DNA of 64,000 nucleotides from Nonomuraea sediminis (GCF_018531495.1 NZ_JAHDTI010000001.1:186001-250000); one strand, 5' to 3'. Counted from the stretch's first letter, positions 46,997 to 55,633 are shown. Notes: generated by a model not told the origin, from the sequence alone. Program-made: numbers and translations.

Positions 46997-49618
46997 CTAT
47001 CCGATAGTGATCTTGTCGAGGTTGGGTCCCCCGCTCGCGGTCGTGCCCGTCGCCCTGATCGTGTTGGCCCCCGCGGCGAGCTGGGCGGTGATGGACAGCG
47101 TCTGCCAGGTGTCCCACGAACCGGTGCCGGTGAAGGTGCGGTTGACGGTCGTGCCGTTGACCGCGATGTCCATCGGCCGGTTGGTGGTGGTGCCGTTGGC
47201 GTAGCGGAAGGTGATCGTGTACGGCCCTGCCGCCGCGGCCGTCACGCTGAACTCGGCGTAGGACCCGGCGACATTGTCGAAGTTGACGAACCCGGTGCCG
47301 GTGTAGCCGAGGTGGTTGGACTCCACGGCGCCCTGCGAGATCCGCGCGTTCTCCGCCTGGTACTCGGTGCCGCCCGGCAGCCCCCAGCCCGGGCCCGGCT
47401 TGGTGATCGGCACCGGCGCGATCACCAGCGGCGGCTGCGCGCCGGTGTGCACGAGCACCTCGCGGTCCTTGGCCAGCGCGATCTGGACGACGCCGTCGCC
47501 CAGGTCGGTGACGGCCGCCGGGGTGCCGTCGTCGAGCACCGCTGTGACCGTGCCCGTCATCCCGTGCTTGAGCTTGAGCGGAGCCCCGGCCAGCGAGCGG
47601 ACGCGGACGAAGCGGGTCACGCCGGCCTGCCGTACGGCCGAGACGAGGAAGGCGCCCTGGGTGCGGAAGTCGTGCAGCGCGGCGTCGGGCCAGCTCGTGG
47701 GGACGGCGGGGAAGATCCGGACGATGCCGCCCCACGACTGGCAGAGCAGGTCGTGGATGGACTGCGAGGCCGACAGCGGCGTCTCGATGACCGGGCCGGC
47801 CTCGGTGTAGTGGGTGTTGGCCCGGCACGGGAACGACGTGGCCGGGTCGAAGAACTTCATCAGGTACGACAGCGCCGTGTCGCCGCGGCCCATCATGGCG
47901 TACATCGACGCGGCGCCGGTGTAGCTGTAGCCGCGGTGGGCGCCGGTGAGCGCGTGCCAGCGCACGATCGACTTCTCGATCAGGGGGCGGTTGCCCGGCT
48001 GGTCCCAGTTCACGAGATACAGCGGATAGATCATCAGGAGGTGGGAGTAGTGCCGGTGCGACTGCGCGTACGGCGTGCTCGCGCCGATCATGTAGCCGTT
48101 GGTGTCGGTCGGGTACGGCGTGAGCGTGCTCAGCACCCGCTGCCAGGTCGGCCTGAGTGGGTCGTCGATCCCCGAGTCGAGCAGCGCCTGGCAGCCCCAG
48201 CGGATGAGCGCCAGGTCGTAGTTGGTGTCCTGCGGCGGCACCACCGGGTACTCCGGCGACAGCGTGGAGGGCAGGTGCAGCTTGCCGTCCGAGCCCGTGG
48301 CCAGGAAGTGCAGGTAGTAGTTGATCGCCCGTTTCAGCAGCGGGAACAGGACGTCGCGCATGAGCGCCTCGTCCATCGTGTGCCGGTAGGACAGCCAGAC
48401 GTTGTGCAGCGCCCAGGTCAGGTCGCCGACCTCGGCCCCGCTGCCCGGCGTGCCCACGCTCCTGTTGGCGAACATGTCGGAGCTGCGCCCCACGCCCGAG
48501 GAGTCGGCGCGGTAGGCGCTGCCCACGTTCGCGGTCAGCTGCGCCCGGTTGGCGTCCAGCGTGCTGGTGACCGAGTCGAGCTCCAGGTGGTTGGAGCCGT
48601 GGATCAGCCAGTACTCCAGCTGCACGTTGAGGTTCCACCACACGCCCGGCCACGGCGTCGGCTCCAGCCACGGCCCGGTGGTGGCCATCACCGGCGCGCC
48701 CGCCCGGGTCGCGCAGGCCACCTTGTACAGCTGGATCCAGTGGAAGGACTGCAGCCGCTGGTCGGGGATGGACACGAAGCTCTTGCGGTAGAAGGCGTGC
48801 CACCACGTCTGATGGTCGGCCCGCAGGGCGTCGTACGGCTTGGCGTTCTGCACCTTGGCCAGCGAGGTCGCCGCGGCGGCCGTGGTGGAGGGGAAGCTGT
48901 GGGCGACGCTCAGCGTGATCACGTCGCCGCTCTGGCGGTAGGCGGTCGCCGTCTGGCCGCCGCCCACCAGGGCCTGCAGGACCTGCTTGACGTCGCCGGT
49001 CGTCTTGGTGGTCCAGGCCGGGTTGTGCGTGTAGCCCGACGGCGGGGCCTCGGAGGCCTCGCGCGGGCTGTTGGCCGCCTCCGGGTGGAACGTCCAGCGG
49101 ACCTGCTCCGAACCGGAGGCGGTCGCCTTGGCCACGAACAGCTCGTCGTGGATGAACGCCGTGAACGTGATCTTCCCGGACGTGGTGGTGATGGTCCCGG
49201 CCAGCTCGGCGTCCCACAGGCTCAGCCGCCAGTCGACGCCGACGATGCTGCCCACCGGGTCGAGCGTGAGATGGCCGACGGGCAGGCGGCACGTGCCGAA
49301 CCCGCTGCCGTACTGCGGCCGGTGGTCCTGGACCCGGCCGTGCTGCGTGGTGAAGCGGACCTGGTTGGCCCCCGGCTCCTGGTAGACCATGCTGCCGAGC
49401 AGGCCGTCGCCGAGGAACGGGCCCTCGTGCCAGACCCCGGGCAACACAGTCCACCCTAGATCCTGATTTTTCAGGAACTCGGCCCATTGGTCGTCGGTGG
49501 ACATCCGGTTGTCCAGCGTCCACCCTGCCTCGGCCCCCGCCCGCTGCGCGGAGCCGAGCGCGGCCACGGCCAGCCCGCCGAAGGCCGAACCCAGGACGAC
49601 CCTGCGTGACACCGTCAT
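46997..49618 (-). CDS. Tat-exported GH95-like enzyme with CBM35-like module
   Basis: An 873-residue protein with a Tat-type leader (VSRRVVLGSAFGGLAVAALG). GH95 features: FLGDGLLGSMVYQE near the N-terminus, WWNLNVQLEYWLIHGSNHLEL (the GH95 WNLNxxxEMNYW block), RHYSHLLMIYPLYL, and the family-typical end SWGGIVRIFPAVPTSWPDAALHDFRTQGAFLVSA. One CBM35-like module covers ~748-873. Known GH95 activities are alpha-1,2-L-fucosidase and alpha-L-galactosidase. It is first of the four-gene leftward operon; the start at 49618 is chosen because AAAGGTGAT precedes it and the twin-Arg follows. A hairpin and 90 bp separate it from the AA12-like gene. Confidence 0.88.
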   Translation of the reverse strand: MTVSRRVVLGSAFGGLAVAALGSAQRAGAEAGWTLDNRMSTDDQWAEFLKNQDLGWTVLPGVWHEGPFLGDGLLGSMVYQEPGANQVRFTTQHGRVQDHRPQYGSGFGTCRLPVGHLTLDPVGSIVGVDWRLSLWDAELAGTITTTSGKITFTAFIHDELFVAKATASGSEQVRWTFHPEAANSPREASEAPPSGYTHNPAWTTKTTGDVKQVLQALVGGGQTATAYRQSGDVITLSVAHSFPSTTAAAATSLAKVQNAKPYDALRADHQTWWHAFYRKSFVSIPDQRLQSFHWIQLYKVACATRAGAPVMATTGPWLEPTPWPGVWWNLNVQLEYWLIHGSNHLELDSVTSTLDANRAQLTANVGSAYRADSSGVGRSSDMFANRSVGTPGSGAEVGDLTWALHNVWLSYRHTMDEALMRDVLFPLLKRAINYYLHFLATGSDGKLHLPSTLSPEYPVVPPQDTNYDLALIRWGCQALLDSGIDDPLRPTWQRVLSTLTPYPTDTNGYMIGASTPYAQSHRHYSHLLMIYPLYLVNWDQPGNRPLIEKSIVRWHALTGAHRGYSYTGAASMYAMMGRGDTALSYLMKFFDPATSFPCRANTHYTEAGPVIETPLSASQSIHDLLCQSWGGIVRIFPAVPTSWPDAALHDFRTQGAFLVSAVRQAGVTRFVRVRSLAGAPLKLKHGMTGTVTAVLDDGTPAAVTDLGDGVVQIALAKDREVLVHTGAQPPLVIAPVPITKPGPGWGLPGGTEYQAENARISQGAVESNHLGYTGTGFVNFDNVAGSYAEFSVTAAAAGPYTITFRYANGTTTNRPMDIAVNGTTVNRTFTGTGSWDTWQTLSITAQLAAGANTIRATGTTASGGPNLDKITIG

Positions 49619-49659
49619 CAGATCACCTTTCCTGCCGTGCATCGAGAAACGCGGATGTG

Positions 49660-49695
49660 CCCGGCGGCCGCGCTGGAGGAGACGCGGCCGCCGGG
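49660..49695 (-). terminator. Hairpin between the AA12-like gene and the GH95 operon
   Basis: CCCGGCGGCCGCG/CGCGGCCGCCGGG is a perfect 13-bp stem with a 10-base loop, beginning 13 bp after the AA12-like stop. It can stop or reduce transcription into the GH95 operon, or protect the 3' end of the upstream message. Confidence 0.7.
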
Positions 49696-49708
49696 AGGGG
49701 GCAGGCGG

Positions 49709-52114
49709 TTACTGGATGTTGGAACGGCGGATCACGTCGGGGTTTCCGTTGCCGTTGTTGTCGGAGTTCGTGGAGCCGAACCAGATGGCGCTGGCTCCCG
49801 GCACCTTGGTCACCGCGCGGAGCCGGCCGTACGTGCTGTTGAAGTAGGAGTTGACGGACGAGACGTTCTCGCCGTTGAGCACGATCCGCCACAGGCGCTG
49901 GCCGCGCAGCGCGGCCATGAACAGGGCGCCGTTGACGTAGTCGATGCCGCTGGGCGAGGCGACCGAGACGTCCCACTGGTACTTCGGGTTCGTCATGCCG
50001 GAGGTCGAGCAGTTGCCCTCGCAGGTGGGCCAGCCGTAGTTCTTGCCCGGCTGGATCAGGTTGAGCTCGTCGAAGGCCGAGTTGCCCAGCTCCGACTCCC
50101 ACATCCGGCCGGCGGAGTCCCAGGTGATGCCCTGCGGGTTGCGGTGGCCGTAGCTCCACACGCGGGTCCCGAACGGGTTGCCGGGGGCGGCCGCGCCGGT
50201 CTTGGTGATGCGCAGGATCTTGCCGTTGAGCGAGCTCAGGTTCGGTGCGTTGCTGCTCTGCTGCGCGTCACCGGTGGTGACGTACAGGTAGTGGTCGGGG
50301 CCGAAGCGGATGCGGCCGCCGTTGTGGTAGCGGTTCTTGTTGATCCCGGTCAGGATCGCCGAGTAGCCGCTGAGCGAGGTGCCGTTGTAGTTCATCGTGG
50401 CGACGCGGTTGCCCTCGGAGGCGGTGTGCATGAAGAACACCTGCTGGTCCGTGGTGCCGTTCCAGGTGGGCGAGAACTGCACGCCCATCAGGCCGCCCTC
50501 GCCGTCGGTGGTGACGACGTTGGGCACGGTGCCGACCTGCGTCTTCGTCCCGGTCGGCGAGACCTTGAAGACCTTGAACGTGTCGCGCTCGGTCACCAGC
50601 GCCTGCGAGGCGTCGGGTGCCCACGCGATGTCCCACGGCACGTCCCAGCTGCCGGCCACGGTGGTCGGCGACTGCGGCACGGTCCCGCACGACGGGGTGG
50701 TGAAGGAATTCGACGGGTCGCTCGGGGCCGAGTTCTGGCTGATGGTGTCCACCGCCACCACATCGAGGGTGTAGGTGGTGTTGCACTCGAGCGGCACCGA
50801 CGCGGTCGTGCCGGGCACGCTGGCCAGCACGGTCCCGGTGGCGTGGTTGCGCACCTTGTAGGAGGCCACGCCGTGGTCGTCGGTGGAGGCGGTCCACGTC
50901 GCGGTCGCGCCGGTGGCGGTGACGTTGGAGATCGCCGGCGTGCCCGGCTTGGTGGGCGGCGTGTCACCCGTGGGCGCCTTGGTGTGGCAGACGACCTCAG
51001 GGCTGCTCAGCGAGACGTTGCCGGCCGCGTCGCGGGCGAACACCGAGATGGTGTACGTGCTGCTCGCGTTCAGCCCCGTGACCGTGTACGGCGGGGCGGG
51101 GGCGGTGGCGATCTGCTGGCCCAGGTTGTAGATGTCGTAGGCCACCACGCCCACGTTGTCGGTGGACGGCGGCCAGTCCAGCGGGATCGTGGTGTCGGTG
51201 TTGTTGTTGTCGTCGCACGTCGGCTGGCCGGGCGCGGTCGGCTTCTCGGTGTCGGAGCTGGTGCCGGTGGTCACGTCCAGCCGGTCCGCGTTCGGGCCGC
51301 CGTTGGCGGTGGTCGCCGTGGCGCGGACGATGTTGTTGCCCACGCTGAGGTTGGCGGTGAGCGAGACCGTGGCCCAGGTGTCCCAGTTCGTGGTGACCGG
51401 GAAGGACTTGTTGGTCGTGGCGCCGTTGACCGTGATGTCCATCGGCCTGTCGGCCGTGGTGCCGTTGGCGTAGCGGAAGGCCAGCGTGGCGCTGCCCGCC
51501 ACGGGGGCGGAGACGTTCCACTCGATGTAGCTGCCGACCGTGTTCACGTAGTCCACGAAGCCCGTGCCGGTGTAGCCGGTGTGGTTGGTGGCCACGACGC
51601 CCTGCGAGATCGTGGCGTTCTCGGCCTGGTACTGCGTGGTGACCGTGGAGGAGACCTCGACGTCGACGAAGTCCAGGTTCGGGTTGCCGTTCGCGGTCGT
51701 CGCGGTGATGCGGATCTTGTTGCTGCCGGCGTTGACCGGGGCGGTCAGGGTGGAGGTGACCCAGGTGTCCCAGTTCGTGGTGGACGGGAAGCTCCGGGCG
51801 GCGGACACCACATTGCCGTTGACCGCGACGTCGCCGGGCCGGTCGACGGTGGTGCCGTTGGAGTAGCGGATGGCGATGGTGGCGGTGCCCGCGGTGGCGG
51901 CGTTGACCGTCCACTCCGTGTAGGACCCGGCCACGTTGTCGCCGTTGACGAAGCCGGTGCCGCTGAAGCCCGTGTGGTTGGACTCCACGACACCCTGGGA
52001 GATCGTCGCGTTCTCGGCCTCGTAGCGCGTGGGCGCGGCCGACGCGGGGCCGGTCAGGACGGTTAACATCCCGGCCGCTAGCGCGAGAACGCCGATGAGG
52101 GCGCGTAACTTCAT
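49709..52114 (-). CDS. Secreted PQQ-dependent sugar dehydrogenase (AA12-like) with 2 CBM35-like and 2 FN3 modules
   Basis: An 801-residue exported enzyme. Signal ~1-27. Two CBM35-like modules (~30-150, ~158-278), two fibronectin III domains (~292-375, ~388-475), then a soluble-glucose-dehydrogenase/sorbosone-type six-blade propeller (~478-801): WDIAWAPDASQALVTERD, MGVQFSPTWNG, RYHNGGRIRFGPDHYLYVTTGDAQ, WSYGHRNPQGITWDSAGRMWESELG and GKNYGWPTCEGNC. These carry the His and Arg that hold PQQ and Ca in the family. AA12 members oxidise sugars including L-fucose and D-glucosone. No heme domain is seen. The start at 52114 has AGGAG before it. It may oxidise sugars freed by its neighbours, and is divergent from GH105. 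Confidence 0.88.
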   Translation of the reverse strand: MKLRALIGVLALAAGMLTVLTGPASAAPTRYEAENATISQGVVESNHTGFSGTGFVNGDNVAGSYTEWTVNAATAGTATIAIRYSNGTTVDRPGDVAVNGNVVSAARSFPSTTNWDTWVTSTLTAPVNAGSNKIRITATTANGNPNLDFVDVEVSSTVTTQYQAENATISQGVVATNHTGYTGTGFVDYVNTVGSYIEWNVSAPVAGSATLAFRYANGTTADRPMDITVNGATTNKSFPVTTNWDTWATVSLTANLSVGNNIVRATATTANGGPNADRLDVTTGTSSDTEKPTAPGQPTCDDNNNTDTTIPLDWPPSTDNVGVVAYDIYNLGQQIATAPAPPYTVTGLNASSTYTISVFARDAAGNVSLSSPEVVCHTKAPTGDTPPTKPGTPAISNVTATGATATWTASTDDHGVASYKVRNHATGTVLASVPGTTASVPLECNTTYTLDVVAVDTISQNSAPSDPSNSFTTPSCGTVPQSPTTVAGSWDVPWDIAWAPDASQALVTERDTFKVFKVSPTGTKTQVGTVPNVVTTDGEGGLMGVQFSPTWNGTTDQQVFFMHTASEGNRVATMNYNGTSLSGYSAILTGINKNRYHNGGRIRFGPDHYLYVTTGDAQQSSNAPNLSSLNGKILRITKTGAAAPGNPFGTRVWSYGHRNPQGITWDSAGRMWESELGNSAFDELNLIQPGKNYGWPTCEGNCSTSGMTNPKYQWDVSVASPSGIDYVNGALFMAALRGQRLWRIVLNGENVSSVNSYFNSTYGRLRAVTKVPGASAIWFGSTNSDNNGNGNPDVIRRSNIQ

Positions 52115-52152
52115 GGGTGCTCCTGGCTGGGGGGTATCACTCGGCGAGAGAT

Positions 52153-52164
52153 TGGAGCTTTCCA
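52153..52164. promoter_or_regulatory. TGGA-GCTT-TCCA imperfect LacI-type half of the control region
   Basis: A 12-bp inverted repeat related to the stronger site at 52199, located 38 bp before the AA12-like start. Possibly a second binding site of the same regulator. Confidence 0.35.
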
Positions 52165-52179
52165 CCGTGTTCCCACAAA

Positions 52180-52195
52180 TTGACACATCCGTCAA
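52180..52195. promoter_or_regulatory. TTGAC-ACATCC-GTCAA palindrome
   Basis: A perfect 5-6-5 inverted repeat in the AA12/GH105 divergent control region. It includes TTGACA, which could also be a -35 box. Regulator unknown. Confidence 0.45.
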
Positions 52196-52198
52196 CGC

Positions 52199-52212
52199 TT
52201 GGAACGCTCCAA
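52199..52212. promoter_or_regulatory. LacI-type operator TTGGA-ACGC-TCCAA
   Basis: A 14-bp palindrome centred on CG with TTGGA arms, the usual form of LacI-family sugar-repressor sites in actinomycetes. It sits in the middle of the 259-bp divergent control region, able to act on both promoters. Confidence 0.55.
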
Positions 52213-52215
52213 TTC

Positions 52216-52232
52216 TTAGGAAGGTTTCCTAA
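52216..52232. promoter_or_regulatory. TTAGGAA-GGT-TTCCTAA operator
   Basis: A perfect 7-bp inverted repeat with a three-base spacer, four bases from the LacI-type site; a further half-site-like ACTTTCTAA follows. The AGGAA...TTCCT form resembles ROK-family sugar-repressor sites. No regulator gene is in the island. Confidence 0.6.
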
Positions 52233-52373
52233 CCTCACTTTCTAAATACATCCGATGTAAGTGGGATCTGGACTCCCGACGGCGAAGGATGCAACCCTAG
52301 GCGAGGCGAAAGGTTGGATCTGTCCTCCTGTCCGGAGGCATCACTTACGGTCAAGTCCTAAGAGGAGAAGCCC

Positions 52374-53936
52374 GTGTCCCCCAGATTCCGACATGTCGCC
52401 GCCTTGGCGGTGGGAGTGCTGCTCGTCCAGCCGGTGCCCGCCTCGGCCGCCACCACCCTGTACGAGGCGGAGAACGCCACGATCGCCCAGGGTGTCGTGG
52501 AGTCCAACCACGCGGGCTTCACCGGCACCGGCTTCGTCAACTACGACAACGTGACCGGCTCGTCGGTGACGTGGAGCATTCCGTCGTCGCAGGCCCAGTC
52601 CGTCACGCTGGTGCTGCGCTACGCCAACGGGACCACGACCGACCGGCCGATGGACATCACGGTCAACGGCACGACCGTCAACCGGTCCTTCCCCGGCACC
52701 GGGAACTGGGACACCTGGCGCACCCTGAGCCTGCCGGTCCCGCTGGTGTCCGGATCGAACACCGTCACCGCCACCGCGACCACCGCCAACGGCGGCCCCA
52801 ACGTCGACTCGCTGACCGTCGACACGGGCGGCAGCGGGGGCACCGACTGGTCCAAGGCCCTGGTCGAGTCGACCATGGCCCGCTACACGCCCGCCACGCT
52901 GGGCAGCTGGGGATACCAGCGCGGGCTGTACCTGTGGGGGCAGTACCTGGTCTGGCAACGCACCGGTGACCCGCGCTACCTGCAGTACATCAAGGACTGG
53001 GCCGACCGCTTCGTCGACTCCTCGGGCAACATCTCGCAGAGCTTCAACAACCTCGACAGCATGCAGTCGGGCAACGTGCTGCTGGCCCTGTACAAGGAGA
53101 CGGGACAGGCCAAGTACCGCACGGCCGCCGCGAAGATCCGCACCCGGCTCAACACCTACCCGCGCACCTCCGACGGCGGCTGGTGGCACTCCACCTCCGA
53201 CTCGCGCCAGGGCCAGCTGTGGGCCGACGGCACCTACATGGCCGACCCGTTCGTGGCCAGGTACGGGGCCTGGGTCCAGGCCGACACCTTCACCAGGACC
53301 GAGCCCGCCAAGCAGCTCAAGGTGTACTACAGCCACCTGCACAGGACCTCGGGCACGGCGGCCGGGCTGCTCTACCACGCCTACGACGAGCCGGGCGGGC
53401 TGACGGCCTCCTGGGTGAAGCCGTCGCTCGGCAACACCAACGGGATCTCCTGGTGCCGGGCGATCGGCTGGTTCGGCATGGCCACGCTCGACATCCTCGA
53501 CCTCATCCCGGCCGACCACCCCGACCGGCAGGCGCTGATCGACATGCTGCGCGAGCTCGTCCCCGCCTACGCCCGCTGGCAGGACCCGGCCACGGGCCGC
53601 TGGTTCCAGGTGGTGACCGAGCCGACCAACTCCGCCAACTGGACCGAGACCTCGTGCTCGGCGATGTACACCTACACGATCTCCCGCTCGGTGGAGCGCG
53701 GCTACGTCGACCCGTCCTACCGCGTCTACGCCGACCGCGGCTACCAGGGGGTGCTCGCCCGGATCTCGCTCGGCTCCGACGGCCGCACCAACATCACCGA
53801 CATCAGCGAGGGCACCAACGTCGACGACACGCTGAGCTACTACTTCAACCGCGCCCGCAACACCAACGACTTCCACGGCCTGGGCGCGTTCCTCATCATG
53901 AACGAGCAGATGATGCGGGTAGGCCCCGGCAACTGA
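52374..53936 (+). CDS. Secreted GH105 unsaturated (rhamno)galacturonyl hydrolase with N-terminal CBM35-like module
   Basis: A 520-residue exported enzyme. Signal ~1-26. CBM35-like module ~29-155 (YEAENATIAQGVVESNH). GH105 (alpha/alpha)6 barrel ~160-520: YQRGLYLWGQYLVWQRTGDPRYLQYIKDWAD, LDSMQSGNVLLALYKETGQ, LWADGTYMADPFVARYG (catalytic-type Asp) and GISWCRAIGWFGMATLDILDLIP. The family removes the delta-4,5-unsaturated uronic residue left by lyases, so it should act after the lyase-like enzyme. GTG at 52374 with AGGAG upstream gives the correct signal peptide. Divergent from the AA12-like gene across the multi-operator region; followed by repeat copy B. Confidence 0.92.
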   Translation: MSPRFRHVAALAVGVLLVQPVPASAATTLYEAENATIAQGVVESNHAGFTGTGFVNYDNVTGSSVTWSIPSSQAQSVTLVLRYANGTTTDRPMDITVNGTTVNRSFPGTGNWDTWRTLSLPVPLVSGSNTVTATATTANGGPNVDSLTVDTGGSGGTDWSKALVESTMARYTPATLGSWGYQRGLYLWGQYLVWQRTGDPRYLQYIKDWADRFVDSSGNISQSFNNLDSMQSGNVLLALYKETGQAKYRTAAAKIRTRLNTYPRTSDGGWWHSTSDSRQGQLWADGTYMADPFVARYGAWVQADTFTRTEPAKQLKVYYSHLHRTSGTAAGLLYHAYDEPGGLTASWVKPSLGNTNGISWCRAIGWFGMATLDILDLIPADHPDRQALIDMLRELVPAYARWQDPATGRWFQVVTEPTNSANWTETSCSAMYTYTISRSVERGYVDPSYRVYADRGYQGVLARISLGSDGRTNITDISEGTNVDDTLSYYFNRARNTNDFHGLGAFLIMNEQMMRVGPGN

Positions 53937-53944
53937 CCTCTCCC

Positions 53945-54040
53945 GTACGGCAGGCCACCCCACCCGCCGCCCGCCGCACTCCGGCTGAGGACCCGCGACC
54001 GGCGCTCACGGCGAGTCGCTGACACTGACCCCGCCGCCAC
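53945..54040. repeat. Convergent-gene hairpin repeat, copy B
   Basis: GTACGGCAGGCC...GCCCGCCGCAC (imperfect stem) followed by a tail (gaggacccgc.accggcgctc.cggcgagtcg.tgacac) that aligns with copy A at 25101-25195 through nearly its whole length. It starts nine bases after the GH105 stop and faces a minus-strand gene. Confidence 0.7.
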
Positions 54041-54078
54041 GGCGCCCGGAACCCTGGCATCAGGACTCCGGGCGCCGT
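54039..54078. terminator. Terminator between GH105 and the PT-rich protein gene
   Basis: ACGGCGCCCGGA/TCCGGGCGCCGT is a perfect 12-bp stem. A degenerate second copy of its loop and right arm (accctggc.tcagg.ctccgggcgccg) follows up to about 54125. Confidence 0.75.
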
Positions 54079-54137
54079 GGCACGTTCACGACCCCGAACC
54101 CTGGCCTCAGGCTCCGGGCGCCGCGTTCGCGGGTCCG

Positions 54138-54833
54138 TTACTTGGCGCCGAAGGCGATGGCGCCGGTCGTGGCCACCAGCGTGCTGACGACCACCATGAT
54201 CAGCACGGTCGCCAGCGGCGTGCTCCTCCTGTGCGGCGGCGGGGCCGCGTGCTGGAGCCACACGTGCGAGGGCCGCGGCGTCGGCGACTTCACCGTGGGC
54301 GTGGGTGCGGAAGCGATGACCGCCCGCTTGCCCGGCGTCGGCGTCGGCGCGGGGGTCGGCGTGGGTGTCGGCGTAGGCCTGGGCGTCCGGCTGACCGTGG
54401 GGGTCGGGGTCGGCGTCGGCGTGGGCGTGGGCTCCGGTTCGGGGGTCGCCACCGCGGGCGGCTCGCCGCAGGCGCCGATCGCGACCACGACCACACCCGA
54501 CACGTCCACGCAGACCCCCACCCCGGACCCTGCCACGACCATGTCACCCCCCACCTCGGCGCTCACGCCCTCGGGCCCCACCGAGGCGCTCGGCCCACCA
54601 TGTCCCAGCCCCGCGGAAACGCCCGGATTCCCCTGAACCGCAGCGTCCGGCTTCGCGTGAACCGCTTCCACCGAAGCGCCCGGACTCGGGTGAGGCGCCG
54701 CGTCCACGGTGGCGATCTTGCCGGCCGTACCGGACGGCGGGGTGGGGGCCAGGGCGGAGGCCGTGGTGGGGACGGCGACGAGGAGGGTGAGGAACAGGAA
54801 GGCGAACAGGAGCGGCGTGCGTGGCCCGGCCAC
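54138..54833 (-). CDS. Exported PT-rich protein with C-terminal membrane anchor, unknown function
   Basis: A 231-residue protein. N-terminal signal (LLFAFLFLTLLVAVPTTASA), a Gly/Val-rich central part (GVSAGLGHGGPSASVGPEGVSAEVGGDMVV ... GVCVDVSGVVVVAIGACGE) with two Cys that could pair, a long (PT)n/PTPTPTPT linker (~130-175), and a C-terminal TM helix (TPLATVLIMVVVSTLVATTGAIAFG) with a very short end. The layout is a wall-spanning stalk anchored at the C-terminus. Not recognised as a named family. It ends two bases after the DUF4239 gene and is probably cotranscribed with it. Confidence 0.75.
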   Translation of the reverse strand: MAGPRTPLLFAFLFLTLLVAVPTTASALAPTPPSGTAGKIATVDAAPHPSPGASVEAVHAKPDAAVQGNPGVSAGLGHGGPSASVGPEGVSAEVGGDMVVAGSGVGVCVDVSGVVVVAIGACGEPPAVATPEPEPTPTPTPTPTPTVSRTPRPTPTPTPTPAPTPTPGKRAVIASAPTPTVKSPTPRPSHVWLQHAAPPPHRRSTPLATVLIMVVVSTLVATTGAIAFGAK

Positions 54834-54835
54834 GG

Positions 54836-55603
54836 TCAGACGCCCCCGGAGATCCGGGCGAACTCCTGCAGCGCCGAGCGGAACGCGTCAGGCCCCACCG
54901 CCAGCGGCCCGCCGAAGACGTGCGAGATGTCCCACGTCAGGTAGACCCCGAAGCCCAGCATGGCCGCCATCGCCACCAGCGGCAGGATGGCCAGCCCCCG
55001 CGGCCTGGCACCGGCCAGGAACGGGAAGACGATGATGACCAGGCCGGTCAGGATCGTGAGCAGCAGCAGGCCGTCGGGCGGCGTGGTCGCCGCGTCCGCG
55101 CCGCGCTGCGCCCTGTCGGCCGACAGCTCGCGCAGGTGGTCGAGCACCTCGCCCTGCGTCTCGCGCTGATCGTCGCTGACGGTCTTGAGCTGGGCCACCT
55201 GGCTGCGCATCGCGTCGAGCCGCTCGTTGCCTGCCGGGTCGAGCCGCCCGCGCTCGAGGTAGGGCCACTCGTCGTCGACGACGAACCCGATGTAGTCACG
55301 CAGCCCCTGGCGCACCTGCTCCCCTGCCGTGCCGGGCAGGTCGCCGGCGGACCAGTAGGCGTCCACGGCCGCCTGGCTCTCGGCGTGCGTGTTCTGCCTG
55401 GCGGCGTCGGCGGTGGTCCACGGCACGATGATGGCGATGGCGAACACCAGCAGGAACAGCGCCGACAGCATCGCCCCCGCGTGGCCCGCCGTCGGGCCCC
55501 CGGGATCGCTGTCCTCGCTCCCCCGCTTCAACGTCCTGAACAGGATGGCGGTGACTGCCACCACGCCCACTGCCGCCGCCATCGCGAGGGCGTACGCAAC
55601 CAT
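54836..55603 (-). CDS. DUF4239 (bestrophin-like) membrane protein
   Basis: A 255-residue protein with four hydrophobic helices: residues ~4-22, ~44-64 (MLSALFLLVFAIAIIVPW), ~178-197 (GLLLLTILTGLVIIVFPFLAG) and ~205-225. Between the pairs lies a ~110-residue hydrophilic, mostly helical region (HAESQAAVDAYW, EQVRQGLRDYI, QLKTVSDDQRETQGEVLDHLRELSADR). This 2+2 layout is DUF4239. The role is unknown; family members are described as bestrophin-like, possibly ion channels. Two bases separate it from the PT-rich protein gene, giving a likely two-gene unit. Confidence 0.85.
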   Translation of the reverse strand: MVAYALAMAAAVGVVAVTAILFRTLKRGSEDSDPGGPTAGHAGAMLSALFLLVFAIAIIVPWTTADAARQNTHAESQAAVDAYWSAGDLPGTAGEQVRQGLRDYIGFVVDDEWPYLERGRLDPAGNERLDAMRSQVAQLKTVSDDQRETQGEVLDHLRELSADRAQRGADAATTPPDGLLLLTILTGLVIIVFPFLAGARPRGLAILPLVAMAAMLGFGVYLTWDISHVFGGPLAVGPDAFRSALQEFARISGGV

Positions 55604-55633
55604 GAAGCTCTCCCCAGGCTTGGTTGACTGTGA

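Noticed and set aside
41230..52840. Regularly repeated ~370-bp blocks looked like a possible satellite or CRISPR-like array
   Set aside because: Each block lies in frame within a different enzyme and encodes the CBM35-like module; units are far too long for CRISPR repeats.
53840..54040. Small minus-strand frame over repeat copy B, resembling the minus-strand reading over copy A
   Set aside because: The shared peptide (RVLxRSxAGG) is explained by the DNA repeat; there is no ribosome site, and copy A and B frames differ in start and context.
54290..54547. Arg/Pro-rich frames opposite the PT-rich protein
   Set aside because: Mirror of the (PT)n linker in GC-rich DNA; no start signals.
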